From positions 62,001-126,000 of the forward strand of contig CAVOOW010000007.1 of the NCBI GenBank assembly GCA_963697675.1: 64,000 bases of DNA, given 5' to 3'. Origin of the DNA: CAVOOW01 sp963697675. GTDB taxonomy: Bacteria; Actinomycetota; Actinomycetes; JACCUZ01. A program made the position numbers and the translations under genes. Of the stretch, positions 43,245-50,755 are shown piece by piece. Every line of letters starts with the position of its first letter. Positions within the stretch are counted from its first letter, which is position 1. The notes below the pieces were generated by a model. That model saw only the letters and a program-made list of their open reading frames with translations, was not told where the DNA came from and did no database searches.

Positions 43245-44495
43245 TCAGAAGGCGATGTCGAGCGACCGGGAGAGCACGATGCTGGCGGCGCCGCGCAGCG
43301 TCGCGTAGTCGTCGATGTCCGCGAAGACGATGCTCGGCTCACCGCCCGGATGCGCGAATGCCTGGCCACGGACGTGCTGCTCGATGGCGGACCGAAGCGC
43401 TTCTCCACCGCCGACCGGGTCACCGTGCACGATGAACAGACCAATCCCGAGTATCTGTTGGAGATTTGCGATGCCGACAGCGAGATTTCTCGCGTAGTCG
43501 GCGAGCAGCGTCGCCGCGGCCCTGTTCGCCGGTGCGAGTGCCGAGAGGGACGCTGCTCCGATGATCTTCGGCTTGGGAAGGCCACGCCGCGTCGCTTCTT
43601 CGCGCAGCCATCGAGTCGTGGCCACGGTCTCCCAGCAACCCGTCAGCCCACACTCGCAGAGGGTGCCCTCACGATCGATGATCATGTGGCCGACCTCGCC
43701 TCCGGCGCCCCGAGCCCCACGGTGCAACGCGCCGTCGAAGATGAATCCGGCGCCGATGCCCTCGCCGATGTAGAGCGAGCAGAACGACGACTCACCGCGA
43801 CCTGCGCCGAACAACATGTCTCCCAACGCCTGGGCGCGAGGCTGCAGGTCGACGTAGGTGGGCACACCCAGGGTCTCCGCAATCAACGGGCCCACGGACA
43901 GACCGTTGAACCCGGGCGCGAGATCCGAGCGCACGATCTGGCCGGTCTCCGTGTCGACCATCCCGGCGACCGCGATGCCGATGCCACGCAACGGCAACGC
44001 GGCGTTTGCCGTGACCTCGCGCAGCAGTCCGGTCAACCGCCCGGCGATGAGGTCGTGGTTTGACTTCGTCGGGCGGAACCGGATGCTCGCCCTCGACGTG
44101 ACGTCGCCGCCCGCCGTGACCACGGCGGCCTGCGCGCCCTCAGGAAGCATGAGAACAGCACCGACCGGCCACCCTGCGCCGGAGAACCACACGGGTCTCG
44201 CTCGCTTGCCACCACGTGCGCCGCTCGCCAGCGGGTCTTGCTCTTCCAGGAGTCCCTCGTCGAGAAACGGCTGGACGATCTGGCCGATCGTGGCGCGGGT
44301 GGAGCCGGTGAGCCGCGCCAGCTCGGGCCGGGGGAGTGGCCCGTTGGCGTAGAGCGTCTTCAGCACCCGCGCTCGGTTGACCTCGCCCGCTCGGGAGGAG
44401 GAGAGCATCGTCGAGAGTCGTGGTGCCGAACCGCGTGCGCGACCTCGTGGGGCGACAGCGCGAGCGGGAATCACGTCGGCGGACCGGTCCTTCAT
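43245..44495 (-). CDS. ROK family transcriptional regulator
   Basis: A 416-residue repressor-kinase (ROK) protein. The N-terminal winged helix (RVLKTLYANGPLPRPELARLTGSTRATIGQIVQPFLDEGLL; landmarks LTGSTRATIGQIV and FLDEGLLEE) is followed by an actin-like ATPase fold with GIGIAVAGMVD and the GEVGHMIID loop. The zinc motif LCECGLTGCWE near residue 285 completes the ROK hallmark. It probably senses the transported sugar or its phosphate and controls the cluster. It lies convergent with the kinase and divergent from the transhydrogenase gene. The ATG at 44495 is the natural start. Confidence 0.87.
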   Translation of the reverse strand: MKDRSADVIPARAVAPRGRARGSAPRLSTMLSSSRAGEVNRARVLKTLYANGPLPRPELARLTGSTRATIGQIVQPFLDEGLLEEQDPLASGARGGKRARPVWFSGAGWPVGAVLMLPEGAQAAVVTAGGDVTSRASIRFRPTKSNHDLIAGRLTGLLREVTANAALPLRGIGIAVAGMVDTETGQIVRSDLAPGFNGLSVGPLIAETLGVPTYVDLQPRAQALGDMLFGAGRGESSFCSLYIGEGIGAGFIFDGALHRGARGAGGEVGHMIIDREGTLCECGLTGCWETVATTRWLREEATRRGLPKPKIIGAASLSALAPANRAAATLLADYARNLAVGIANLQQILGIGLFIVHGDPVGGGEALRSAIEQHVRGQAFAHPGGEPSIVFADIDDYATLRGAASIVLSRSLDIAF

Positions 44496-44559
44496 CGGCG
44501 CTGCCCTTTCTCACTGCCAAGGCGCTGCGTGCCCGACCGGCCCCGTGTGGCGCCGCGGT

Positions 44560-44575
44560 TGGTTCGTATGAACCA
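44560..44575. promoter_or_regulatory. Candidate ROK operator
   Basis: TGGTTC-GTAT-GAACCA, a 16-bp near-perfect palindrome, lies between the divergent ROK gene (start 44495) and transhydrogenase gene (start 44680). It is well placed for autoregulation by the ROK protein, with joint control of the dehydrogenase. An operator is favoured over a chance repeat by its length and position. Confidence 0.5.
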
Positions 44576-44679
44576 CAAACAATGCTATAAGTCGAGTCGT
44601 TGAGCAACCGCAGCCATCACGCCGGCGGATCATGACCGACGGCTCGGACCTGACGTCGGTGCGTGGTACTGCTGGGGGC

Positions 44680-45963
44680 ATGACGCACCCAGCGAATCCC
44701 GAGAGCGTCTTCACGTACGGCGCACCGCAGCTGAAGTTCGGTCGCGGTGCGGCCGAGGAGATCGGCTATGACCTCAGCCTGATCGGCGCGACTCGCGTGC
44801 TGGTCGTGACCGATCGCGGTGTGGCAGCCACCGGCACTCCGCAACGGGTGGCCGACCAGATGCAGCGGTTCGGCATCACGGCGCACGTCTTCGACGGCAG
44901 TCGGGTCGAGCCGACCGACGAGAGCCTTCAGGCGGCCATCGAGTACGCGCGAGAAAGTGGCCCGTGGGATGCCTTCGTCGCGGTCGGTGGCGGGTCGAGC
45001 ATCGACACGGCCAAGGCGATCAACCTGTTGGTCACCAACCCCGGTGAGCTGATGGACTACGTCAACGTGCCCGTCGGAGCCGGCCTCGCACCCGTGAACG
45101 CGCTCAAACCGCTCGTCGCGGTGCCGACGACGACCGGCACCGGCTCCGAGAGCACGACGATCTGCGTGCTGGACGTGCTGTCGCAGAAGGTCAAGACCGG
45201 CATCAGCCACGCCCGGCTGCGGCCCACTCTGGCGGTCATCGACCCGGATCTCACGATGACCCAGCCACCAGGGGTGACGGCAGCCTCCGGCATGGACATC
45301 CTCTGCCACGCACTGGAGAGCTATACGGCGCGTCCGTACACATCGTTTGAACGCAAGGCGCCAGAACGGCGCGTGCCCTACTGCGGGTCCAACCCGATCG
45401 CCGACATGTGGTCGGAGAAGGCGCTGAGCCTGCTGGCGGGATCGTTCCGGCAGGCAGTGCAGCACGGCGACGACGCGGACGCGCGAGCCGACATGGCACT
45501 GGCGGCAACCTTTGCCGGCATGGGGTTCGGCAACGCCGGCGTGCACATCCCGCACGCCAACGGCTATCCGATCGCGGGCCGGGTCAAGGACTTCCATCCC
45601 AGGGACTATCCAGCGGACGAGCCGATGGTGCCGCACGGCATGTCGGTGGCGCTGACGGCGCCCGAGACGTTCCGGTTCACGTTCGACGCGGCGCCCGAAC
45701 GGCACCTTCGCGCCGCCGTGCTGCTCGCTCCCGACGCGGAACAGACCCGCGACCCGGCCGAGCAGTTGCCGTCGATCCTGATCGCGCTGATGCGCGACAT
45801 CGACCTCCCCAACGGGGTGAGTGGTGTCGGCTTCGACGAGGGAGACATCGACGGGCTCGTCGAGGGCACGATGAAGCAGCAGCGACTGCTCGCCACGGCG
45901 CCGAAGCCGGTGACCGAGGACGACGTCGCCGCGATCTTCCGCAGGTCGATGCGGCTCTGGTGA
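44680..45963 (+). CDS. Iron-containing alcohol dehydrogenase, hydroxyacid-oxoacid transhydrogenase type
   Basis: A 427-residue group III alcohol dehydrogenase close to human ADHFE1, which moves reducing equivalents from 4-hydroxybutyrate or 3-hydroxybutyrate to 2-oxoglutarate. Recognised by AVGGGSSIDTAKAINLL, PTTTGTGSES, ASGMDILCHALESYTARPY (metal Asp and His), NPIADMWSEKAL, GFGNAGVHIPHANGYPIAG and MVPHGMSVAL. The ATG at 44680 is preferred to 44632. It is divergent from the ROK regulator. The transhydrogenase call is by family likeness; a plain alcohol dehydrogenase cannot be excluded. Confidence 0.84.
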   Translation: MTHPANPESVFTYGAPQLKFGRGAAEEIGYDLSLIGATRVLVVTDRGVAATGTPQRVADQMQRFGITAHVFDGSRVEPTDESLQAAIEYARESGPWDAFVAVGGGSSIDTAKAINLLVTNPGELMDYVNVPVGAGLAPVNALKPLVAVPTTTGTGSESTTICVLDVLSQKVKTGISHARLRPTLAVIDPDLTMTQPPGVTAASGMDILCHALESYTARPYTSFERKAPERRVPYCGSNPIADMWSEKALSLLAGSFRQAVQHGDDADARADMALAATFAGMGFGNAGVHIPHANGYPIAGRVKDFHPRDYPADEPMVPHGMSVALTAPETFRFTFDAAPERHLRAAVLLAPDAEQTRDPAEQLPSILIALMRDIDLPNGVSGVGFDEGDIDGLVEGTMKQQRLLATAPKPVTEDDVAAIFRRSMRLW

Positions 45964-45994
45964 TCCCGGCGAACAGGCCTTGTCCGACCCCCGA

Positions 45995-46026
45995 CCCCTT
46001 CACCCCTTCACCCCTTCACCCCTTCA
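45995..46026. repeat. Tandem repeat, CCCCTTCA x 4
   Basis: Four exact copies of the 8-bp unit CCCCTTCA lie 32 bp after the transhydrogenase stop, in the gap before the sugar dehydrogenase gene. A short microsatellite; its copy number may vary between strains. Confidence 0.9.
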
Positions 46027-46199
46027 AAGTCGATCATGCAGTAACCGACAACTCCGTTCCCGCACCATCGGGATCCGAGCCCGGTTGCGCGGAGTGCGAA
46101 CCGAGCCGATGGTGGCGGTGCGGTCTTGGTGAGCAACCGCATCAGGCTGTGCCCCGGCGCGGCGGGCCAGGCTTACTTTCGGGTCTAGGTTGTCGGGGT

Positions 46200-47414
46200 A
46201 TGAACCTCTTGGACGTGCCTTCAGGCGCGCGACGCCGTACGTACCTCATCAGTCTCGCGTCGGCCGCGCTGCTCGCCGCACCACTGGTCGTCACGTCGGT
46301 CGGCACCGCCCAGGCCGCCGCGCCCGCGGCGCTCGCCACGCCAGCTCGGGCAGCCGCCTCGATCTCCTGGGCGAGCCGGGCCAGCGGGCTCCATCAGCCG
46401 GTGCAGGTGACCAGTGCCCGCGACGGGGTGAACCGGCTCTTCGTCGTCGAGAAGCCAGGTCGCATCCGGATCGTCAAGGACGGGAAGCTGCGCGCCAAGC
46501 CGTACCTCGACATCACGTCGCGTGTCAGCGACGGGGGCGAAGGCGGGCTGCTCAGCGTCGCCTTCCACCCGCAGTTCGCGCAGCATCCGTTCTTCTGGGT
46601 CGCCTACACGAACAACGCGGGCGACGTGCAGGTTTCGCGCTTCCGCGCCAAGGGCCCGCATTCGAAGACAGCGCGGCGGGGGAGCGAGAAGCACGTCATC
46701 CGGGTGCCGCACCCCCTCCAGTTCTCGAACCACTTCGCCGGCCAGCTGATGTTCGGTTCAGGCAACGAGCTGTTCATGTCGACCGGCGACGGTGGCGGCG
46801 CGGGAGACCCGTTCAACCACGCTCAGTCGAAGAAGACCCTGCAGGGCAAGATCCTGCGGATCCACGTGATCGGTGCCAAGAAGGACTGTGGCAAGTACAT
46901 GTGCGTTCCGGCGAGCAACCCGTATGCCGGCAAGAAGAAGGGCCGCGGGGCCATCTGGCTGATCGGCCTGCGCAACGCGTGGCGGTTCTCGGTCGACCGG
47001 AACACCGGAGACCTCTGGATCGGTGACGTCGGCCAGGACGCGGTCGAGGAGGTCGACCACGTCAGCCGGGGCGGGTTGAACCTCGGCTGGTCCTGCCGCG
47101 AGGGAAACACGGTCTTCAAGGCCTCGCGCTGCAAGTCAGGTCGCAGCTACTTCGCCCCGGTGTACACGTACGGCCACGACTACGGAAGGGCGATCATCGG
47201 CGGCTTCATCTACCGCGGTTCGAGGTTTGCCTCGGTGCTCGGCGGTCGCTATGTCGGCGGTGACGAAGTCTCCGGCAGGATCTTCTACTCCTCCGGTGGC
47301 GGCCTCGTCACGGCGGGGCAGCTGGACGGCGTCTCGAGTTTCGGCGAGGACGACAGTCGCGAGCTCTGGGCGGTCACCTTCAACGGCGGCCTGTTCCAGA
47401 TGTCCGCGGCCTGA
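46200..47414 (+). CDS. Secreted PQQ-dependent sugar dehydrogenase
   Basis: A 404-residue exported protein of the soluble glucose/aldose dehydrogenase (GSDH) family. A signal peptide spans residues 13-40 (ISLASAALLAAPLVVTSVGTAQAAAP; core SAALLAAPLVVTS). The six-bladed propeller follows, with GLLSVAFHPQFA, NHFAGQLMFGSG, ELFMSTGDGGGAGDP (PQQ and calcium site), IWLIGLRNAWRFSVD, DLWIGDVGQDAVEEVD and NLGWSCREG. It would oxidise sugars outside the cell if PQQ is available. The ATG at 46200 gives the signal peptide; the longer frame to 45408 is noise. Confidence 0.87.
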   Translation: MNLLDVPSGARRRTYLISLASAALLAAPLVVTSVGTAQAAAPAALATPARAAASISWASRASGLHQPVQVTSARDGVNRLFVVEKPGRIRIVKDGKLRAKPYLDITSRVSDGGEGGLLSVAFHPQFAQHPFFWVAYTNNAGDVQVSRFRAKGPHSKTARRGSEKHVIRVPHPLQFSNHFAGQLMFGSGNELFMSTGDGGGAGDPFNHAQSKKTLQGKILRIHVIGAKKDCGKYMCVPASNPYAGKKKGRGAIWLIGLRNAWRFSVDRNTGDLWIGDVGQDAVEEVDHVSRGGLNLGWSCREGNTVFKASRCKSGRSYFAPVYTYGHDYGRAIIGGFIYRGSRFASVLGGRYVGGDEVSGRIFYSSGGGLVTAGQLDGVSSFGEDDSRELWAVTFNGGLFQMSAA

Positions 47415-47513
47415 CCGTTGCCGCGTCCCGGTCGACGATCTGTGAGTGACCTGGTGGCACCGGGCTGAAATGCGCAGGAGCCGTCCAGAGGCGCCTCGGT
47501 AACATCGCCGGGG

Positions 47514-47534
47514 TGCCGCCCGATCGGTGCGGCA
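47514..47534 (+). promoter_or_regulatory. Hairpin in the thrS leader
   Basis: TGCCGC and GCGGCA pair around CCGATCGG-like inner sequence, 28 bp before the thrS start. It might influence thrS translation, but no T-box, anti-terminator or tRNA-Thr mimic was seen. Confidence 0.25.
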
Positions 47535-47561
47535 TCGTCCCTCTCTCCTCAGGAGCCCACC

Positions 47562-49532
47562 GTGTCCGACCTCCGCATCCACGTCGACGGCAGCGAGCGT
47601 CAGGTCGCCGCCGGCACGACGGCCGCGGACGTCCTCGACGGTGACCGGTCCGTGGTCGCCGCCCGGGTGGGCGGCGAGCTGCGCGACCTGGCCTACGAAC
47701 TGGTCGACGGCGACGAGGTCGAGCCGGTCGCGGTGGACTCCGCCGACGGTCGGTCGATCCTGCGTCACTCGGCGGCACACGTGATGGCCCAGGCCGTGCA
47801 GGAGCTCTATCCGGACGCCAGGCTGGGCATCGGCCCGCCCATCGAGAACGGCTTCTACTACGACTTCGACGTCGCGACACCGTTCACCCCCGACGACCTG
47901 GCCCGCATCGACAAGCGGATGCAGCAGATCGTGAAGGAGGGGCAGACCTTCAGCCGACGCGTGGTCAGCGACGACGAGGCGCGGGCCGAGCTCGCCTTCG
48001 AGCCGTACAAGCTCGAGCTGATCGGTCTGAAGGGCGCTGGTGCCGCGGACGCGGCCGACGGCGCCGACGCCGAGGTGGGCGCCGCCGAGCTGACCATCTA
48101 CGACAACCTGCGCAAGGACGGCTCCCTGGTGTGGAAGGACCTCTGCCGCGGGCCGCACGTCCCCACCACCCGCGCCATCCCGTCGTTCAAGCTGATGCGC
48201 AGCGCCGCCGCCTATTGGCGGGGGAGTGAGAAGAACCCGCAGCTGCAGCGCATCTACGGCACAGCGTGGGAGTCGCGCGACGCGCAGAAGGAGTATCTGA
48301 GCCGGCTCGCCGAGGCCGAGAAGCGCGACCACCGCAAGCTGGGTGCCGAGCTCGACCTGTTCTCCTTCCCCGACGAGCTGGGATCGGGGCTGGCGGTCTT
48401 CCACCCCAAGGGCGGAGTCATCAAGCGGGAGATGGAGGACTACGCCCGGCTGCGCCACATCGAGGAGGGCTTCCAGTACGTCGGCACTCCGCACATCACC
48501 AAGCAGGGCCTGTTCGAGACCTCCGGCCACCTGCCCTACTTCGCCGAGACGATGTTCCCGCCCATGGAGATGGAGGGGGCTCACTACTACCTCAAGGCCA
48601 TGAACTGCCCGATGCACAACCTGATCTACCGGTCGCGCGGGCGGTCCTACCGTGAGCTGCCGCTGCGGCTGTTCGAGTTCGGCTCGGTCTATCGCTTCGA
48701 GAAGTCCGGCGTCGTACACGGCCTCACCCGAGTGCGGGGTCTGACGATGGACGACTCGCACTCGTACGTGACCGCCGACCAGGCCTCAGACGAGATCAAG
48801 CACCTGCTGTCGTTCGTCCTCGGTCTGCTCAAGGACTTCGGGCTCGACGACTTCTACCTCGAGCTGTCGACCCGCGACGACGCGTCCGACAAGTTCATGG
48901 GCAGCGACGAGCAGTGGGAGGTGGCGACCAAGGTCCTGGAGGACGCCGCCACCGAGACCGGCCTCGAGCTGGTGCCTGACCCTGGCGGCGCCGCTTACTA
49001 CGGCCCCAAGATCTCGGTGCAGGCGCGGGACGCGATCGGGCGGACCTGGCAGATGTCGACGATCCAGTACGACTTCAACCAGCCGGAGCGGTTCGGCCTG
49101 GAATACCAGGCCGCCGACGGGTCGCGGCAGCAGCCCGTGATGATCCACTCGGCGAAGTTCGGGTCGATCGAGCGCTTCCTCGGTGTGCTCGTCGAGCACT
49201 ACGCGGGAGCCTTCCCGCCCTGGCTCGCGCCGGTGCAGGTCGTCGGCATCCCGATCACCGACGAGCACATCCCGCACCTCGACCAGATCGCCCGACGGCT
49301 GCGGGAGCACCACATCAGGATCGAGGTCGACATCTCCGACGACCGCATGCAGAAGAAGATCCGCAACGCGCAGAAGCAGAAGGTTCCGTACATGCTGATC
49401 GCGGGCGACGACGACGTCGCGAAAGGCGCGGTCTCCTTCCGTTATCGCAACGGCGAGCAGAAGAACGGCGTGCCGATCGAGGATGCGATCGCAGAGATCA
49501 GGCAGGCGGTCGCCGACCGGGTGCAGGTGTGA
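47562..49532 (+). CDS. thrS: Threonine--tRNA ligase
   Basis: A 656-residue class II aminoacyl-tRNA synthetase charging tRNA-Thr. Domains in order: TGS (1-60), the editing/SAD region with HSAAHVMAQAV near residue 70, the catalytic core with AMNCPMHNLIY (zinc Cys) near residue 350, motif 2 FEFGSVYRFEKSG, and an anticodon-binding domain from about residue 545 (VQVVGIPITDEHIPHLDQ). The editing domain contains a short alanine-rich insert (GAGAADAADGADAEVGAAE). The GTG at 47562 is used. The next gene begins inside its stop (GTGA). Confidence 0.95.
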   Translation: MSDLRIHVDGSERQVAAGTTAADVLDGDRSVVAARVGGELRDLAYELVDGDEVEPVAVDSADGRSILRHSAAHVMAQAVQELYPDARLGIGPPIENGFYYDFDVATPFTPDDLARIDKRMQQIVKEGQTFSRRVVSDDEARAELAFEPYKLELIGLKGAGAADAADGADAEVGAAELTIYDNLRKDGSLVWKDLCRGPHVPTTRAIPSFKLMRSAAAYWRGSEKNPQLQRIYGTAWESRDAQKEYLSRLAEAEKRDHRKLGAELDLFSFPDELGSGLAVFHPKGGVIKREMEDYARLRHIEEGFQYVGTPHITKQGLFETSGHLPYFAETMFPPMEMEGAHYYLKAMNCPMHNLIYRSRGRSYRELPLRLFEFGSVYRFEKSGVVHGLTRVRGLTMDDSHSYVTADQASDEIKHLLSFVLGLLKDFGLDDFYLELSTRDDASDKFMGSDEQWEVATKVLEDAATETGLELVPDPGGAAYYGPKISVQARDAIGRTWQMSTIQYDFNQPERFGLEYQAADGSRQQPVMIHSAKFGSIERFLGVLVEHYAGAFPPWLAPVQVVGIPITDEHIPHLDQIARRLREHHIRIEVDISDDRMQKKIRNAQKQKVPYMLIAGDDDVAKGAVSFRYRNGEQKNGVPIEDAIAEIRQAVADRVQV

Positions 49533-50164
49533 GCCCGGGCCCTCCGCCCGAACCTGGACAGCGGTACGACGACGCGCGCCCCGAGGTCGTCGCACAGGAG
49601 GGTGTCGGCACCGCAGACGGGTTGCGCCGACTTTGGACGCCGCACCGGATGGCCTACATCAAAGGCGAGCAGGGGACGGGGCGTGACGACCCCGATGTCT
49701 GCCCGTTCTGCCGCATCCCGACGCTCGACGACCGGGTCGGTCTGATCATCGCGAGGGGTGCGGCGGTCTATGCCGTGCTCAACCTGCACCCGTACAACCC
49801 GGGACACCTGATGGTGGTGCCTTACCGGCACGTGGCCGCTCTGGAGGACCTGACCCCGGAGGAGACGCAGGGGCTGTCGGACTTCACGCGCCGTGCTGTG
49901 GTCGCGATCAAGTCGGTGTCGTCCCCGCACGGCTTCAACGTCGGGCTCAACCTGGGCCACGTCGCCGGCGGGTCGCTGGCCGACCACCTGCACCAGCACG
50001 TCGTGCCGAGGTGGGGCGGGGACGCCAACTTCATCACGGTGCTCGCGCAGACCAAGGTGATCCCCGAACTGCTGGCGGACACGCGCGACATGATCGCTGC
50101 CGCGTGGCGCACGGCTGACGACGACGAGGCCGGCGAGCGCGTGCGCGGCGATTCCCATGGCTGA
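49529..50164 (+). CDS. HIT domain protein (AP4A phosphorylase-like)
   Basis: A 211-residue histidine-triad hydrolase/phosphorylase. A CPFC zinc pair is near residue 52, and the triad LADHLHQHVVPRW is near residue 150 (HxHxH). In mycobacteria the homologue next to pgsA (Rv2613c) is an AP4A phosphorylase, and the gene order here is the same. The GTG overlaps the thrS stop by four bases. Its stop overlaps a mini-ORF start at 50157 within a duplicated 32-bp sequence. Confidence 0.86.
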   Translation: MSPGPPPEPGQRYDDARPEVVAQEGVGTADGLRRLWTPHRMAYIKGEQGTGRDDPDVCPFCRIPTLDDRVGLIIARGAAVYAVLNLHPYNPGHLMVVPYRHVAALEDLTPEETQGLSDFTRRAVVAIKSVSSPHGFNVGLNLGHVAGGSLADHLHQHVVPRWGGDANFITVLAQTKVIPELLADTRDMIAAAWRTADDDEAGERVRGDSHG

Positions 50165-50211
50165 CGACTTCGAGGTGGACGAGCGCGTGCGCGGCGATCC
50201 CCATGGCTGAC
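50134..50211 (+). repeat. Direct repeat at the HIT-DCC junction, MIRU-like
   Basis: Two 32-bp copies (50134-50165 and 50180-50211, one T/C difference) are offset by 46 bp. Each ends with ATGGCTGAC. In copy 1 the ATG (50157) opens a 17-codon mini-ORF that overlaps the HIT stop as ATGGCTGA. The mini-ORF stop overlaps the true DCC start (50203) in the same way. Duplicated gene junctions with overlapping mini-ORFs are the pattern of mycobacterial interspersed repetitive units (MIRU). Confidence 0.8.
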
Positions 50212-50571
50212 CGACGCGTGCGGCCCGTGCTGCTCTATGACGGCGAGTGCGGCTTCTGCACGCGGATGGTCGAGGAGGCAGCTGACCGTCTCGCGGCTGA
50301 CGTCGACTATCTGCCGTCCCAGCGCGCACCACTGTCGACGTACGGCATCAGCGAAGCCGAGGCCCGCCACTCAATTCAGTGGGTCGCGCCCGAGGGCCGC
50401 ATCGGCCACGGCGCCGAGGCGGCTGCGCGGCTGCTCGTCGCGAGTGGCGGCGCGTGGGCCTTGCTCGGCCGACTCCTGCTCGCACCACCGTTCTCGTTCG
50501 TAGCGGCCGCTGGCTACTGGCTCATCGCTCGCAACCGTTCGCACATCCCCCTGCCACCCCGCCGCCGCTGA
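50203..50571 (+). CDS. DCC family thiol-disulphide oxidoreductase-like protein (DUF393)
   Basis: A 122-residue thioredoxin-like protein with the family motif VLLYDGECGFCTRMVEEA at residues 10-27 (DGxCxxC). A C-terminal hydrophobic stretch (LLGRLLLAPPFSFVAAAGYWLIA) may associate with the membrane. The start lies in the second copy of the junction repeat. No ribosome site is visible, consistent with reinitiation from the mini-ORF or the HIT gene. Confidence 0.82.
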   Translation: MADRRVRPVLLYDGECGFCTRMVEEAADRLAADVDYLPSQRAPLSTYGISEAEARHSIQWVAPEGRIGHGAEAAARLLVASGGAWALLGRLLLAPPFSFVAAAGYWLIARNRSHIPLPPRRR

Positions 50572-50576
50572 CGCGC

Positions 50577-50620
50577 GACCTTCGTGCCCCGACACGCCGG
50601 CGTGTCGCGGCACGAAGGTC
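50577..50620. repeat. Palindromic repeat, copy A
   Basis: A 44-bp palindrome: GACCTTCGTGCC pairs with GGCACGAAGGTC (12 bp) and the core CGACACGCC with GGCGTGTCG (9 bp), with one C/C mismatch and no loop. It begins 6 bp after the DCC stop. It could be a terminator hairpin or a REP-like element. Confidence 0.85.
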
Positions 50621-50647
50621 ACTCGTCGCGACATCGCGCCACTGGTC

Positions 50648-50696
50648 AGCGACCTTTGGCCGCGACTCGCCCGGCGTGTCGCGGCCAAAGGTCGCT
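50648..50696. repeat. Palindromic repeat, copy B
   Basis: A 49-bp palindrome with 19-bp perfect arms (AGCGACCTTTGGCCGCGAC and its complement) around an 11-base centre. It lies 27 bp after copy A. Its middle arm section is TTTGGCC, not the TTCGTGCC of copy A, while the outer AGCGACCTT and the core are shared. Confidence 0.85.
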
Positions 50697-50755
50697 CGTC
50701 GCGACTTCGTGCCGTCCGAACGGCGTCAGTTGGCGCCAGCTCGGAGACGCGTGGG

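Noticed and set aside
45408..47414. 668-codon frame covering the sugar dehydrogenase
   Set aside because: The first 264 codons overlap the transhydrogenase gene and the microsatellite and lack protein-like composition. The signal peptide begins at 46200.
47415..47561. T-box riboswitch before thrS
   Set aside because: No specifier loop, T-box sequence or anti-terminator was found; only one short hairpin.
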